Assembly: GCF_036231905.1 (NCBI RefSeq)
Contig: NZ_JAZARE010000004.1
Location: forward strand, 248,001-312,000
Source: CAMLIZ01 sp036231905
GTDB lineage: Bacteria; Pseudomonadota; Gammaproteobacteria; Burkholderiales; Burkholderiaceae_C
Direction of reading: 5' to 3'
Length of the DNA stretch: 64,000 bases
Numbering within the stretch: position 1 is the stretch's first letter; each line of letters opens with the position of its first letter. Shown here in pieces: positions 44,348-55,391 of this stretch. Position numbers and translations under genes: made by a program. The notes under the pieces are model-generated. The model had not been told where the DNA came from. It was given only the letters and a program-made list of their open reading frames with translations, and did not search any database.

Positions 44348-47219
44348 GGGTTTGGGTGAAGTCGGCCAGGCGCTGACGTTCCTGCTCCACCACGGCCGCC
44401 GGCGCACGCGCCACGAAGCTGTCGTTGCCCAGCTTGGCCTGCGCCTTGGCGATCTCGCCCTGGATGCGCTCGCTTTCCTTCGTGAGCCGCAGGGTTTCGG
44501 CGGCCACGTCGATCTCCACGTGCAGCGCGAGGCGCACGTCGCCCTGCACCACCACCGGTGAGGCCTGCGTGGCCTCGGTGAACGCCACTTCGTCGGCTTG
44601 CACCCGCACCTCGCTCAGCTTGGCCAGCGCCTTCAGCAGTGGCGCGGCCGCTTCGATGAACCCGGTATCCCCCAGCGTCACCAGCGGCACGCGGTCGCCG
44701 GGTGACAGGCTCATCTCGCTGCGCAGGCTGCGCACCGCAAAGGCCACCGCCTTGAGCTTGGCCATCCAGGCGTCGGCTTCCGCGTCCACACGGCTCAGGT
44801 CCGCCTTGGGGTAGGGCGCGGTGACGATGCTTTGCGCATCGCCAGCCGCCTTGCGGCCGGCCACCACCGCCACACGCTCCCACAGCTCGGCCGTGATGAA
44901 GGGCGTGATCGGGTGCAGCAGGCGCAGCACGGTTTCCAGCGTGCGGATCAGGGTGCGCCGTGTGGCGCGCTGCTGCGATTCGTCGCCCGTCTGCAGCTGC
45001 ACCTTGGCGATCTCGATGTACCAGTCGCAGTACTCGTCCCACACGAAGGAGTAGATCGCGTTGGCCACGTTGTCCAGCCGATAGTCGGCGAAGCCCTGTT
45101 CCACCGCGGCTTCCACCCGCTGCAGTTCGCTGCTGATCCATTTGTCGGCATGGCTGAAGCGCATGTAGCCGTGGAAGGGTCCGCCGGGTTCGCATTCGGC
45201 CTTGCTGTGCTCCTTCAGGCCGCAGTCCTGGCCTTCGGTGTTCATCAGCACGAACTTGGTCGCGTTCCAGAGCTTGTTGCAAAAGTTGCGGTAGCCCTCG
45301 CAGCGCTTGGTGTCGAAGTTGATGTTGCGGCCGAGGCTGGCATAGCTGGCCATCGTGAAGCGCAGCGCATCGGCGCCGTAGGCCGGCATGCCCTGTGGGA
45401 ACTCCTTCTTCACGCGTGCGGCCACCTTGGGCGCTGTCTCCGGCTTGCGCAGGCCCACGGTGGATTTCTGCACCAGCGTGTCCAGGTCGACGCCCTGGAT
45501 CAGGTCCACCGGGTCGATCACGTTGCCCTCGGACTTGCTCATCTTCTTGCCTTCGGAGTCGCGCACCATCCCGTGGATGTAGACCGTCTCGAAGGGCACC
45601 TTGCCGGTGAAGTGGGTCGTCATCATGATCATGCGAGCGACCCAGAAGAAGATGATCTCGTAGCCCGTGACCAGCACGCTGGACGGCAGGAACATCGACA
45701 GTTCCTTGGTTTGCTCCGGCCAGCCCAGTGTGGAAAAAGGCACGAGCGCAGAGGAGTACCAGGTGTCCAGCACGTCCTCGTCGCGTTTGAGCTGCGGGCC
45801 GGCGGCACGGCGGTTCTCCAGCAGGCGCAACTGGGCGTCGTCCTTCGCAGCGCGCGCCGCGGCCAGCTGGTTGTCCAGCTCAAGCTGCCATTTCTGCGCG
45901 GCCTCACGCTCGTCGCGGCCCACGAACACGTTGCCCTGTTCGTCGTACCAGGCGGGAATCTGGTGGCCCCACCACAGCTGGCGCGAGATGCACCAGTCCT
46001 GGATGTTGTTCATCCACTGGTTGTAGGTGTTCACCCACTGCTCGGGCACAAACTTCACCCGCCCGTCCTGCACCACCTCGATCGCCTTCTCGGCGATGCT
46101 CTTGCCGTCGCGGCCGGGCTTGCTCACCGCCACGAACCACTGGTCGGTGAGCATGGGCTCGATGACCTGGCCGGTGCGGGCGCAGCGCGGCACCATCAGC
46201 TTGTGCTTCTTGGTGTCCACCAGCAGGCCCTGCGCCTCCAGGTCGGCCACCACCTTCTTGCGCGCCACGAAGCGGTCCAGCCCGCGATAGGCCGGGGGCA
46301 CCTCGTCGTTGGTCTTTGCGTCCAGCGTGAAGATGGTGATCATCGGCAGTTGGTGGCGCAGGCCGACCTGGTAGTCGTTCTGGTCGTGCGCGGGCGTCAC
46401 CTTCACCACGCCGGTGCCGAACTCGCGGTCCACGTATTCGTCGGTGATCACGGGGATGGTGCGGCCGGTGAGCGGCAGCTGCACCCGCTTGCCATGTAAG
46501 CCGGTGTAGCGCGCGTCCTCCGGGTGCACCATCACCGCGGTGTCGCCCAGCATGGTCTCGGGCCGGGTGGTGGCGACCACCAGCTCGCCCGAGCCGTCGG
46601 CCAGCGGATAGCGGATGTGCCAGAGGAAGCCGTCTTCCTCCTCGCTTTCCACCTCCAGGTCGGACACGGCGGACTTGAGCACCGGATCCCAGCTCACCAG
46701 GCGTTTGCCGCGGTAGATCAGGCCTTCTTCGTACAGCTTGACGAAGGTGTCCACCACCACGGTGGACAGCTTCTCGTCCATCGTGAAGTACTCGTGCTGC
46801 CAGCTCACGCTGGCGCCCAGGCGGCGCATCTGCTGGGTGATGGTGGAGCCGGACTGCTCCTTCCAGTCCCACACGCGCGCCACGAAGTTCTTGCGGCCGA
46901 GGTCGTGCCGGCTCTGGCCCTGCTGCTGCAGCTGGCGCTCCACCACGATCTGCGTGGCGATGCCGGCATGGTCGGTGCCCGGCACCCACAGCGTGTTGTG
47001 GCCCTTCATGCGGTGGTAGCGCGTCAACGAGTCCATGATGGTCTGGTTGAACGCATGGCCCATGTGCAAGGTGCCGGTCACGTTGGGCGGCGGCAGCTGG
47101 ATGCTGAAGGAGGGCTTGCCTTCGTCCAGCGTCGGCTTGTAGACGCCAGCGCGCTCCCACAGCGGCGCCCAATGGGCCTCGATGGCGGCGGGTTCGAAGG
47201 ATTTGGCGAGGTCGGTCAT
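44301..47219 (-). CDS. valS: Valyl-tRNA synthetase
   Basis: This 972-residue class I synthetase charges tRNA-Val. The HIGH motif is in NVTGTLHMGHAFN near residue 50 and the KMSKS motif is in KKMSKSEGNVID. The CP1 editing domain is present (about 190-400, with TTRPETMLGDTAV), and the C-terminal coiled coil runs from about residue 900. The end overlaps the convergent dehydrogenase gene by 47 bases. Length is within the family range. Confidence 0.97.
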   Translation of the reverse strand: MTDLAKSFEPAAIEAHWAPLWERAGVYKPTLDEGKPSFSIQLPPPNVTGTLHMGHAFNQTIMDSLTRYHRMKGHNTLWVPGTDHAGIATQIVVERQLQQQGQSRHDLGRKNFVARVWDWKEQSGSTITQQMRRLGASVSWQHEYFTMDEKLSTVVVDTFVKLYEEGLIYRGKRLVSWDPVLKSAVSDLEVESEEEDGFLWHIRYPLADGSGELVVATTRPETMLGDTAVMVHPEDARYTGLHGKRVQLPLTGRTIPVITDEYVDREFGTGVVKVTPAHDQNDYQVGLRHQLPMITIFTLDAKTNDEVPPAYRGLDRFVARKKVVADLEAQGLLVDTKKHKLMVPRCARTGQVIEPMLTDQWFVAVSKPGRDGKSIAEKAIEVVQDGRVKFVPEQWVNTYNQWMNNIQDWCISRQLWWGHQIPAWYDEQGNVFVGRDEREAAQKWQLELDNQLAAARAAKDDAQLRLLENRRAAGPQLKRDEDVLDTWYSSALVPFSTLGWPEQTKELSMFLPSSVLVTGYEIIFFWVARMIMMTTHFTGKVPFETVYIHGMVRDSEGKKMSKSEGNVIDPVDLIQGVDLDTLVQKSTVGLRKPETAPKVAARVKKEFPQGMPAYGADALRFTMASYASLGRNINFDTKRCEGYRNFCNKLWNATKFVLMNTEGQDCGLKEHSKAECEPGGPFHGYMRFSHADKWISSELQRVEAAVEQGFADYRLDNVANAIYSFVWDEYCDWYIEIAKVQLQTGDESQQRATRRTLIRTLETVLRLLHPITPFITAELWERVAVVAGRKAAGDAQSIVTAPYPKADLSRVDAEADAWMAKLKAVAFAVRSLRSEMSLSPGDRVPLVTLGDTGFIEAAAPLLKALAKLSEVRVQADEVAFTEATQASPVVVQGDVRLALHVEIDVAAETLRLTKESERIQGEIAKAQAKLGNDSFVARAPAAVVEQERQRLADFTQTLTRLQDQLRRLVPSA

Positions 47220-47334
47220 GGGAGCCCTGGGCGAACGGCCGGGTTGGTGCTGTCAACGCACGGCGCTGTTTTACATTGCAGGAAGGTCACCGATTTTAGG
47301 GTGAGGCCCAGCGCCCGCCCGGCAAGGGAGAGCT

Positions 47335-48720
47335 ATGGACACAACAGGGACTCATGGCGCACGCTGGCGTGCCGGGCTGTCGGGCGCGGCGCTCGCCGTG
47401 CTCGCCGCATGTGGTGGTGGCGGCAGCAGTGCGCCGGTGGTGGAAGCGCCGCAGAGCTGCTCGGTCGCCGACCAGAACGTCTGGCTGCGCGACTACATGA
47501 GGGATTGGTATTTCTGGTACGGCCTCAGCCCCAGCCCCGATCCCGTCGCCTATACCTCCGTGGACAGCTACTTTCAGGCCTTGCTGTACCCCGGCCCCGC
47601 ACAGGGGACGACATCGGCGTTCCCTGCCGACCGCTGGAGCTTTACCCAGCCGACCGCCGAGCATGAGCTCTTCTTCGGCGAGGGCAAGACCCTGGGGTAT
47701 GGGCTGTTCGTCGCCGGCCTCGAAATCCTCGACCACCCTGAGCAACCACTGCGCGTGCGGTTCATCGAGCCGAAGTCGCCCGCCGCCCTTGCGGGCCTTC
47801 AACGGGGCGAGCAGATCCTCAGCGTGAACGGCCGCCCCGCCAGCGAGCTGGCCGCCGCCAACGACTTCTCCGCATTGACACCCGCGGCGGCCGGCGACCT
47901 GTTGACACTGCAGGTGCGCAATGCATCCGGCGACCGCACCATCACCCTCGTGGCCGGTGTCTATGACCTCACGCCCGTCACCAACACCAGCGTGGTGAAC
48001 AGTGGCGGACGGAGCGCGGGCTATCTGGTGCTGAAGGATTTTGTAGACCAGGCGGTGCCGTCGCTGGAGTCAGCGTTCTCCAGCTTCAAGGCGGCTGGCG
48101 TGACCGACCTGGTGCTGGACCTGCGCTACAACGGAGGCGGGCTGGTGTCCACCGCCAGCACCCTGGCGTCCTATGTCGCGGGCTCGCGTGCGGACGGCCA
48201 GGTCTTCGCCTCGCTGCTCTACAACGACAAGCACAGCAGCAGCAACGCCAGCTACCGCTTCGCCTCGCTCGCGTCGGCGCTCGGCGTGAGCCGGGTCTAC
48301 GTGCTGTCGGGCCAGCGCACCTGCTCGGCCAGCGAGCTGGTGGTCAACGGCCTGCGGCCCTTCGTGGATGTGGTGCTGATCGGCGGCACCACCTGCGGCA
48401 AGCCGGTGGGCTTCCTGCCGATCGACAACCAGTGCGGCACCACCTTCAACGTGGTGAACTTCGAGTCTGTCAACGCGAACAACCAGGGCCGGTATTTCGA
48501 TGGCTTCCAGCCCACCTGCGCGGTGGCGGACGACCTCGACCATCCGCTGGGCTCGCCCAGCGAGGCCTTGCTGGCCGGTGCGCTGCAGTATGCGCAGACC
48601 GGGACCTGCCCCCCGGTGCAGGCGCAGACGGCCCATGCATTGCGTTTGAAGGCGACACAGCGGCGCACACCCATGCGCAGCACCGAACCCGGCGAACACG
48701 CCGGCATGGTCGTGCGCTGA
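47335..48720 (+). CDS. S41 family peptidase lipoprotein with PDZ domain
   Basis: This 461-residue protein has a lipoprotein signal (lipobox LAAC near residue 26, then GGGGSS linker). A PDZ domain lies at about 120-200 (SPAALAGLQRGEQILSVNG) and the S41 catalytic domain follows. The catalytic Ser is in TCSASELVVNGL and the Lys in GTTCGKPVGF, as in tail-specific peptidases. It is an outer-envelope protease of unknown target. The start follows GGGAGAGCT. It is divergent from valS. Confidence 0.9.
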   Translation: MDTTGTHGARWRAGLSGAALAVLAACGGGGSSAPVVEAPQSCSVADQNVWLRDYMRDWYFWYGLSPSPDPVAYTSVDSYFQALLYPGPAQGTTSAFPADRWSFTQPTAEHELFFGEGKTLGYGLFVAGLEILDHPEQPLRVRFIEPKSPAALAGLQRGEQILSVNGRPASELAAANDFSALTPAAAGDLLTLQVRNASGDRTITLVAGVYDLTPVTNTSVVNSGGRSAGYLVLKDFVDQAVPSLESAFSSFKAAGVTDLVLDLRYNGGGLVSTASTLASYVAGSRADGQVFASLLYNDKHSSSNASYRFASLASALGVSRVYVLSGQRTCSASELVVNGLRPFVDVVLIGGTTCGKPVGFLPIDNQCGTTFNVVNFESVNANNQGRYFDGFQPTCAVADDLDHPLGSPSEALLAGALQYAQTGTCPPVQAQTAHALRLKATQRRTPMRSTEPGEHAGMVVR

Positions 48721-48737
48721 GCCGCTGGCCGGGTGCC

Positions 48738-48763
48738 GAGGCAGCGGGCACGCCCGCTGCCTC
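48738..48763. terminator. Strong hairpin after the S41 gene
   Basis: GAGGCAGCGGG-CACG-CCCGCTGCCTC is a perfect 11-base stem with a 4-base loop, 18 bases after the S41 stop and 31 bases before the hemerythrin start. It lacks a long T-run, so termination may be partial or Rho-assisted. Confidence 0.5.
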
Positions 48764-48793
48764 TCATGCCTGGCCCTCACTCGCCTGCCCGCC

Positions 48794-49282
48794 ATGAACG
48801 CCGTCGATCTGCTGATCCAGCAACACCGCGAACTCGAAGCGCACTTCAATTCCGCGCTGCTGGCCGGTTCCGACGCCGAGCGGCGGGCGGCGCTCACCTT
48901 CATCGGCGACGAGCTGGGCGTGCACCTGAGCTCCGAGGAGGAGCTGTTCTACCCGGCGGTTCGGGCGCGTCGCACCGAAGACATCCTGCTGGAGTCGCTG
49001 GAGGAACACCTCTCGCTCAAGCGGCTGCTCGCCGACCTGCTGGTGCTGGAGCCCTCGGCCCCCACCTTCGAAGCGAAGTTCAAGGTGCTGAAGGAGCAGG
49101 CCGAGCATCACCACAAGGAAGAGGAGGAGCACCTCTTCCCCAAGGTCAGCAAGCTGCTGAGCGCCGAAGAGAATGAGGCGCTTGGCAAGGAGATGCTGGC
49201 AATGCAGCTGCGCCTGCAGGCGCAAGGCGAGCCGGGCGAAGCCATCGCCCAGCAGACCGATCAGGCAGCGCCGCTCACCTGA
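48794..49282 (+). CDS. Hemerythrin HHE domain protein
   Basis: This 162-residue four-helix protein has the HHE iron-ligand pattern: QQHRELEAHFN, SSEEELFYPAV, EEHLSLKRLL and EHHHKEEEEHLFPKV. It probably binds a non-heme di-iron centre and senses or stores oxygen or nitric oxide. The acidic, alanine-rich tail after residue 140 is extra. No clear Shine-Dalgarno precedes the ATG. Confidence 0.9.
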   Translation: MNAVDLLIQQHRELEAHFNSALLAGSDAERRAALTFIGDELGVHLSSEEELFYPAVRARRTEDILLESLEEHLSLKRLLADLLVLEPSAPTFEAKFKVLKEQAEHHHKEEEEHLFPKVSKLLSAEENEALGKEMLAMQLRLQAQGEPGEAIAQQTDQAAPLT

Positions 49283-49306
49283 ACGGCCGGGTGCCCGAGC
49301 GCGGCT

Positions 49307-50284
49307 TCACATGAACAGGTGCTCGCCCGCGTTCTCGCCGCCCAGCACCACGTAGTTCACCTTGCGCAGGTCCATCAGCTGGCGTCCGCCGGAGTAGGAG
49401 ATCGAGCTCTGCAGGTCCTCGCGCATCTCGCGCAGCGTGTCGGCCAGCGTGCCCTTCACCGGCTCCAGGATGCGCTTGCCCTCCACGTGCTTGTACTCGC
49501 CCTTGTTGAAGTCGGAGGCCGAGCCGTAGTACTCCTTGTACAGCTTGCCGTCCACCTCGACCGTGGCGCCGGGCGATTCCTCATGCCCGGCGAAGAGTGA
49601 ACCCACCATCACCATCGCCGCGCCGAACCGCACGCTCTTGGCGATGTCGCCGTGATGGCGGATGCCGCCATCCGCAATGATCGGCTTGGTCGCCACGCGG
49701 GCGCACCACTTCAGCGCGCTGAGCTGCCAGCCGCCGGTGCCGAAGCCGGTTTTCAGGCGCGTGATGCAGACCTTGCCCGGGCCGATGCCCACCTTGGTGG
49801 CGTCGGCGCCCCAGTTCTCCAGGTCGATCACGCCTTCGGGCGTGCCCACGTTGCCGGCGATCACGAATGTGTTCGGCAGCTTCTGCTTGATGTGCTCGAT
49901 GGTGCGGCGCACGCTGTCGGCATGGCCGTGCGCGATGTCGATGGTGATGTAGTCCGCGCCCACGCCTTCTGCCGCCAGCCGGTCGATCACCGCAAAGTCG
50001 GCCGGCTTCACGCCGGAGCTGATGGACACGAACAGGCCCTTGTCGCGCATGGCCTTGGCATAGGCCACGTTGTCGAGGTCGAACCGGTGCATCACGTAGA
50101 AATAGTCGTTCGCCGCCAGCCATTCGGTGATGCGCTCGTCGACAACGGTCTTCATGTTGGCCGGCACCACCGGCAGCTTGAAGCGGCGGCCGCCGAATTC
50201 CATGCTGGTGTCGCATTCGGCGCGGCTGTCCACGCGGCATTTGCGCGGCAACAGCAGGACGTTGTCGTAGTCGAAGATTTCCAT
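49307..50284 (-). CDS. guaC: GMP reductase (325-residue GuaC type)
   Basis: This 325-residue enzyme converts GMP to IMP with NADPH. The catalytic Cys173 is in GPGKVCITRLKTGFGTGGWQ, and DGGIRHHGDIAKSVRFGA is the phosphate-binding loop. The sequence and length match the short GuaC form I know from Firmicutes better than the longer E. coli GuaC. It is downstream of the patatin gene but separated from it by an intrinsic terminator. Confidence 0.94.
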   Translation of the reverse strand: MEIFDYDNVLLLPRKCRVDSRAECDTSMEFGGRRFKLPVVPANMKTVVDERITEWLAANDYFYVMHRFDLDNVAYAKAMRDKGLFVSISSGVKPADFAVIDRLAAEGVGADYITIDIAHGHADSVRRTIEHIKQKLPNTFVIAGNVGTPEGVIDLENWGADATKVGIGPGKVCITRLKTGFGTGGWQLSALKWCARVATKPIIADGGIRHHGDIAKSVRFGAAMVMVGSLFAGHEESPGATVEVDGKLYKEYYGSASDFNKGEYKHVEGKRILEPVKGTLADTLREMREDLQSSISYSGGRQLMDLRKVNYVVLGGENAGEHLFM

Positions 50285-50410
50285 GGCAAGTGTGCTTTCG
50301 CTGACCTGATGTGCAAGGGCGTTGAGCAGTGCCGCTGCAAGGCTGCGAGCGCTTGACTTGGGGCCGGTCCCGGCGCCCGAGGCCGCCAGCGGGGGGCGGT
50401 GGGCGCAAAC

Positions 50411-50441
50411 AAAAAACCGGACGCCAAAATTTGGGCCCGGT
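50411..50441 (-). terminator. Rho-independent terminator after the patatin gene
   Basis: On the minus strand ACCGG...CCGGT pairs with an inner CCA/TGG stem and is followed by six T residues. It begins nine bases after the patatin stop, so guaC needs its own promoter in the remaining 125 bases. Confidence 0.8.
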
Positions 50442-50449
50442 GATCGATT

Positions 50450-51520
50450 CTACGCCGGCATGCCCTGGCGCGCTGGCCGGGGGCTGCCGAACAGGCGCAC
50501 CAGGTCCACGCTGGAGCGCCGCCCCAGCGCGTGCCCGTCGCCGGCCAGCCAGGCGGCGGCATGCTCGCGGCCCTGGTCGCGCAGCCGCTGCAGGAAGGGC
50601 AGGTGGGCGATCAGCCGGGTTTCGCTGCGCAAGGCGCCCAACAGCTCAGGCGCATGCACCAGGTGAAAGCGCATGCGGCGCACCCGGCGTTCCAGCCGGC
50701 CCAGCGGCAGCCAGCTGCGCCGCGCCACCGCATGAGCCTCGCCCAGCAGGCGCGCTTCACGCAGGAAGGTGGCGTTGAAGGCGATGTCGAGCGCACGCTC
50801 GTGGATCTGTTGCGCCGTGCGCGGCTCGTGCGCATGCTGCAGTGGGCTCAGCAGCACCATCAGCAGGTCTGCCGGCCCGCCGTCCACGATCAGCGGAAAC
50901 AGCGCCGGGTTGGCCGCATAACCGCCGTCCCAATACGGCTCGCCATCGATCACCACCGCCTTGTAGAGCGTGGGCAGGCAAGCCGATGCCAGCACCGCGT
51001 CCAAGCTCAGCTCGCGCGTGCGGAACAGCCTGAGCTGCCCGCTGTTGGCATGGGTGGCGGCGATGAACAGCTGCACCGGGGAATGGCGGCGCAGGCGCTC
51101 GAAGTCGATCTGTACGCGCAGCAGGTCGCGCAGCGGGTTGACGTCCAGCGGATTGAGCTGCTGGGGGCTCAGGTAGCGCGTCCAGTGCAGCAAGGCTCGC
51201 GCGCCCGGTGCCAGGGCCAGCGACTCGCCGCTGCCCACCGTGAGCCATTCGAACGGCAGGTGCGAGCCGATCGCGGTCCACAGCCGGTCCAGCGCCTGGC
51301 GCGCGCCTTCGGCGCCGTTGTCCATCCAGCCCTGGGCCAGCGCCACCGCGTTGACGGCGCCGGCGCTGGTGCCGCTGATGGCATGGATGGGGTGCGTGCC
51401 CTGCGCGAGCAGCGCGTCCAGCACGCCCCAGGTGAAGGCGCCGTGCGCGCCGCCGCCTTGCAGCGCCAGGCTCAGCGGCACGCCGGCGCGGCGGCTTGGC
51501 CTGGCTGACAACAACGACAT
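50450..51520 (-). CDS. Patatin-like phospholipase
   Basis: This 356-residue acyl hydrolase carries the oxyanion stretch GGGAHGAFTWG (22-32), the nucleophile Ser52 in GTSAG, and the catalytic Asp in WDGGYAANP, giving the Ser-Asp dyad of patatins. No signal peptide is seen, so it is probably cytoplasmic or membrane-peripheral. The start follows GGAACCGAGG. Confidence 0.92.
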   Translation of the reverse strand: MSLLSARPSRRAGVPLSLALQGGGAHGAFTWGVLDALLAQGTHPIHAISGTSAGAVNAVALAQGWMDNGAEGARQALDRLWTAIGSHLPFEWLTVGSGESLALAPGARALLHWTRYLSPQQLNPLDVNPLRDLLRVQIDFERLRRHSPVQLFIAATHANSGQLRLFRTRELSLDAVLASACLPTLYKAVVIDGEPYWDGGYAANPALFPLIVDGGPADLLMVLLSPLQHAHEPRTAQQIHERALDIAFNATFLREARLLGEAHAVARRSWLPLGRLERRVRRMRFHLVHAPELLGALRSETRLIAHLPFLQRLRDQGREHAAAWLAGDGHALGRRSSVDLVRLFGSPRPARQGMPA

Positions 51521-51581
51521 CCTCGGTTCCTTGAAAGCAGGGGCGATGCTTCCAGGAGCAGATGTTGTGCCAGTGACAGGC

Positions 51582-52286
51582 CTACTCCGGCGTGGCGCAG
51601 CCAGCCGGTGCGGACTGCGCCGCCATCAGCATGCGGCCGTTGGCGCTCGCGATCCAGCCCACGGCGGCCAGCCGTTCGCCGCGGCTGTTGGGTGGCACGA
51701 GCACCGCGCGCAGGTGCTGCAGCTGGCGCTGCCCCGGCGCAAAGGTGAGCGGCAAGGGCCCGGCGAGCGCGCGCACCAGCTGCCGCTGCACCGCGCTGCC
51801 GTCCTGCCCGGCAGGCACCCGCTCCACCAGTGCCACCCAGCCTTGCGCATCGGCAGGAAGCGGTTTGCGGCCCTGCCGCAGATCGAAGGCGAGGCCGATG
51901 TAGCCGTTCCATGCCAGGCCGCTTTGCACCGCCAGCTGCACGCCGGGCAGAGGCGACGGCAGGCGTTGCTGCTGCACGCTGCTGTCTGCGGGTACCAGGG
52001 GCGTCTTCAGGCGGGCTTTCGCTTCAGGCAAGGCGGCAGCGGCGAGTGGCGCGTCGTCGCCCAGGTCGCCCGGCACGATCCAGTCCAGCCGCAGCGTGCG
52101 CGGGCCGGTCACTGTCGAAGCAGGGTCGGGCTGCTGCCAGCATGCGGCGCAATCGGCGGACAGGAAGGACTCCACCACCTGCTGAGGCGCGAGCGGCTTG
52201 CAGCCGGCGGGCAGCGATGCGCCGGCCGTTTGTGCGGACAGCGCCGCACAGCCGAGCACGGCAAAAGTGAACGGGGTGCGCGGCAT
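51582..52286 (-). CDS. Secreted protein of unknown function
   Basis: This 234-residue protein begins with a signal peptide (about 1-23, cut near AGA) and has Cys pairs near residues 29, 46, 49 and at the C-terminus (GCATPE) that could form disulfides in the periplasm. No family is recognised. The middle contains LRLDWIVPGDLGDD and QRQLVRALAGPLPLTFAP. The ATG at 52286 follows AGGAGCTGC. It sits 61 bases upstream of patatin in the same direction. Confidence 0.75.
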   Translation of the reverse strand: MPRTPFTFAVLGCAALSAQTAGASLPAGCKPLAPQQVVESFLSADCAACWQQPDPASTVTGPRTLRLDWIVPGDLGDDAPLAAAALPEAKARLKTPLVPADSSVQQQRLPSPLPGVQLAVQSGLAWNGYIGLAFDLRQGRKPLPADAQGWVALVERVPAGQDGSAVQRQLVRALAGPLPLTFAPGQRQLQHLRAVLVPPNSRGERLAAVGWIASANGRMLMAAQSAPAGCATPE

Positions 52287-52345
52287 GCAGCTCCTGGGGG
52301 CAGGTGGACAGCCGGCATTGTCGCGAATGCGGCGGTGCTGCGCTT

Positions 52346-52849
52346 TCAGCGTGCGGCTTTTGCCGCCCCCACCGTTGCGGTGAGTGTGAGCGCGCCCACG
52401 AAGCACAGCATCGCGGCCACCGTGCGCCAGACGTTGGCCTCGTTCCACCGGTCGCGTGCGGCCGCCCAGTCGGCGGGCGGCGCGGCGGGCAGCCACTGCG
52501 CCAGTGCATCGTTGATCGGCACGTTGACCGTGCGTGTCACCCAGAACACCGCGACGAAGTAAAGCGAAGCAACGATGAGCCAGCCGATGGCGGGACGCCA
52601 CTGCCGCTGCAACGCGGCCAGCGCGGACGGCACCCATGGCAGCAACGCGGAGCCGAAGTAGGCCAGCGCGAACGTCAGGTTGCGCACCGAGCGGTTGATC
52701 CACTGCTGCGTGGCCACGTAGCCGGTCGCGTCCAGGTGGGTCATGGCCGGTGCGACGTCGACCGCAAAGGCGAAGAAGAAGCCGGCCATCAGCCCCAGCC
52801 ATGCGGTGGCGGCCACGCAGGCCAGGCGGTACAGCTTGGATGAAGGCAT
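52346..52849 (-). CDS. DUF1772 (anthrone oxygenase-like) membrane protein
   Basis: This 167-residue protein has four hydrophobic segments (about 8-30, 55-78, 86-105, 140-160) and the conserved DUF1772 signature RWNEANVWRT near residue 135. Members are related to fungal anthrone oxygenases, but the bacterial role is unknown. It precedes the secreted protein by 59 bases and is divergent from uvrD. Confidence 0.85.
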   Translation of the reverse strand: MPSSKLYRLACVAATAWLGLMAGFFFAFAVDVAPAMTHLDATGYVATQQWINRSVRNLTFALAYFGSALLPWVPSALAALQRQWRPAIGWLIVASLYFVAVFWVTRTVNVPINDALAQWLPAAPPADWAAARDRWNEANVWRTVAAMLCFVGALTLTATVGAAKAAR

Positions 52850-52959
52850 GTGGCGCTCCGGGTGAGAGAGCCGAATCGTAAGGAGCTGCCGTGGCTGCGA
52901 TGGCTGCGCGGGCGGGCCTTTGCACAGCTTTACCGAGGAGCAACTCCTAGAATCCCCGG

Positions 52960-55371
<2,412 letters not shown>

Positions 55372-55391
55372 GCCCGCGTCGTCCGTCGCAG

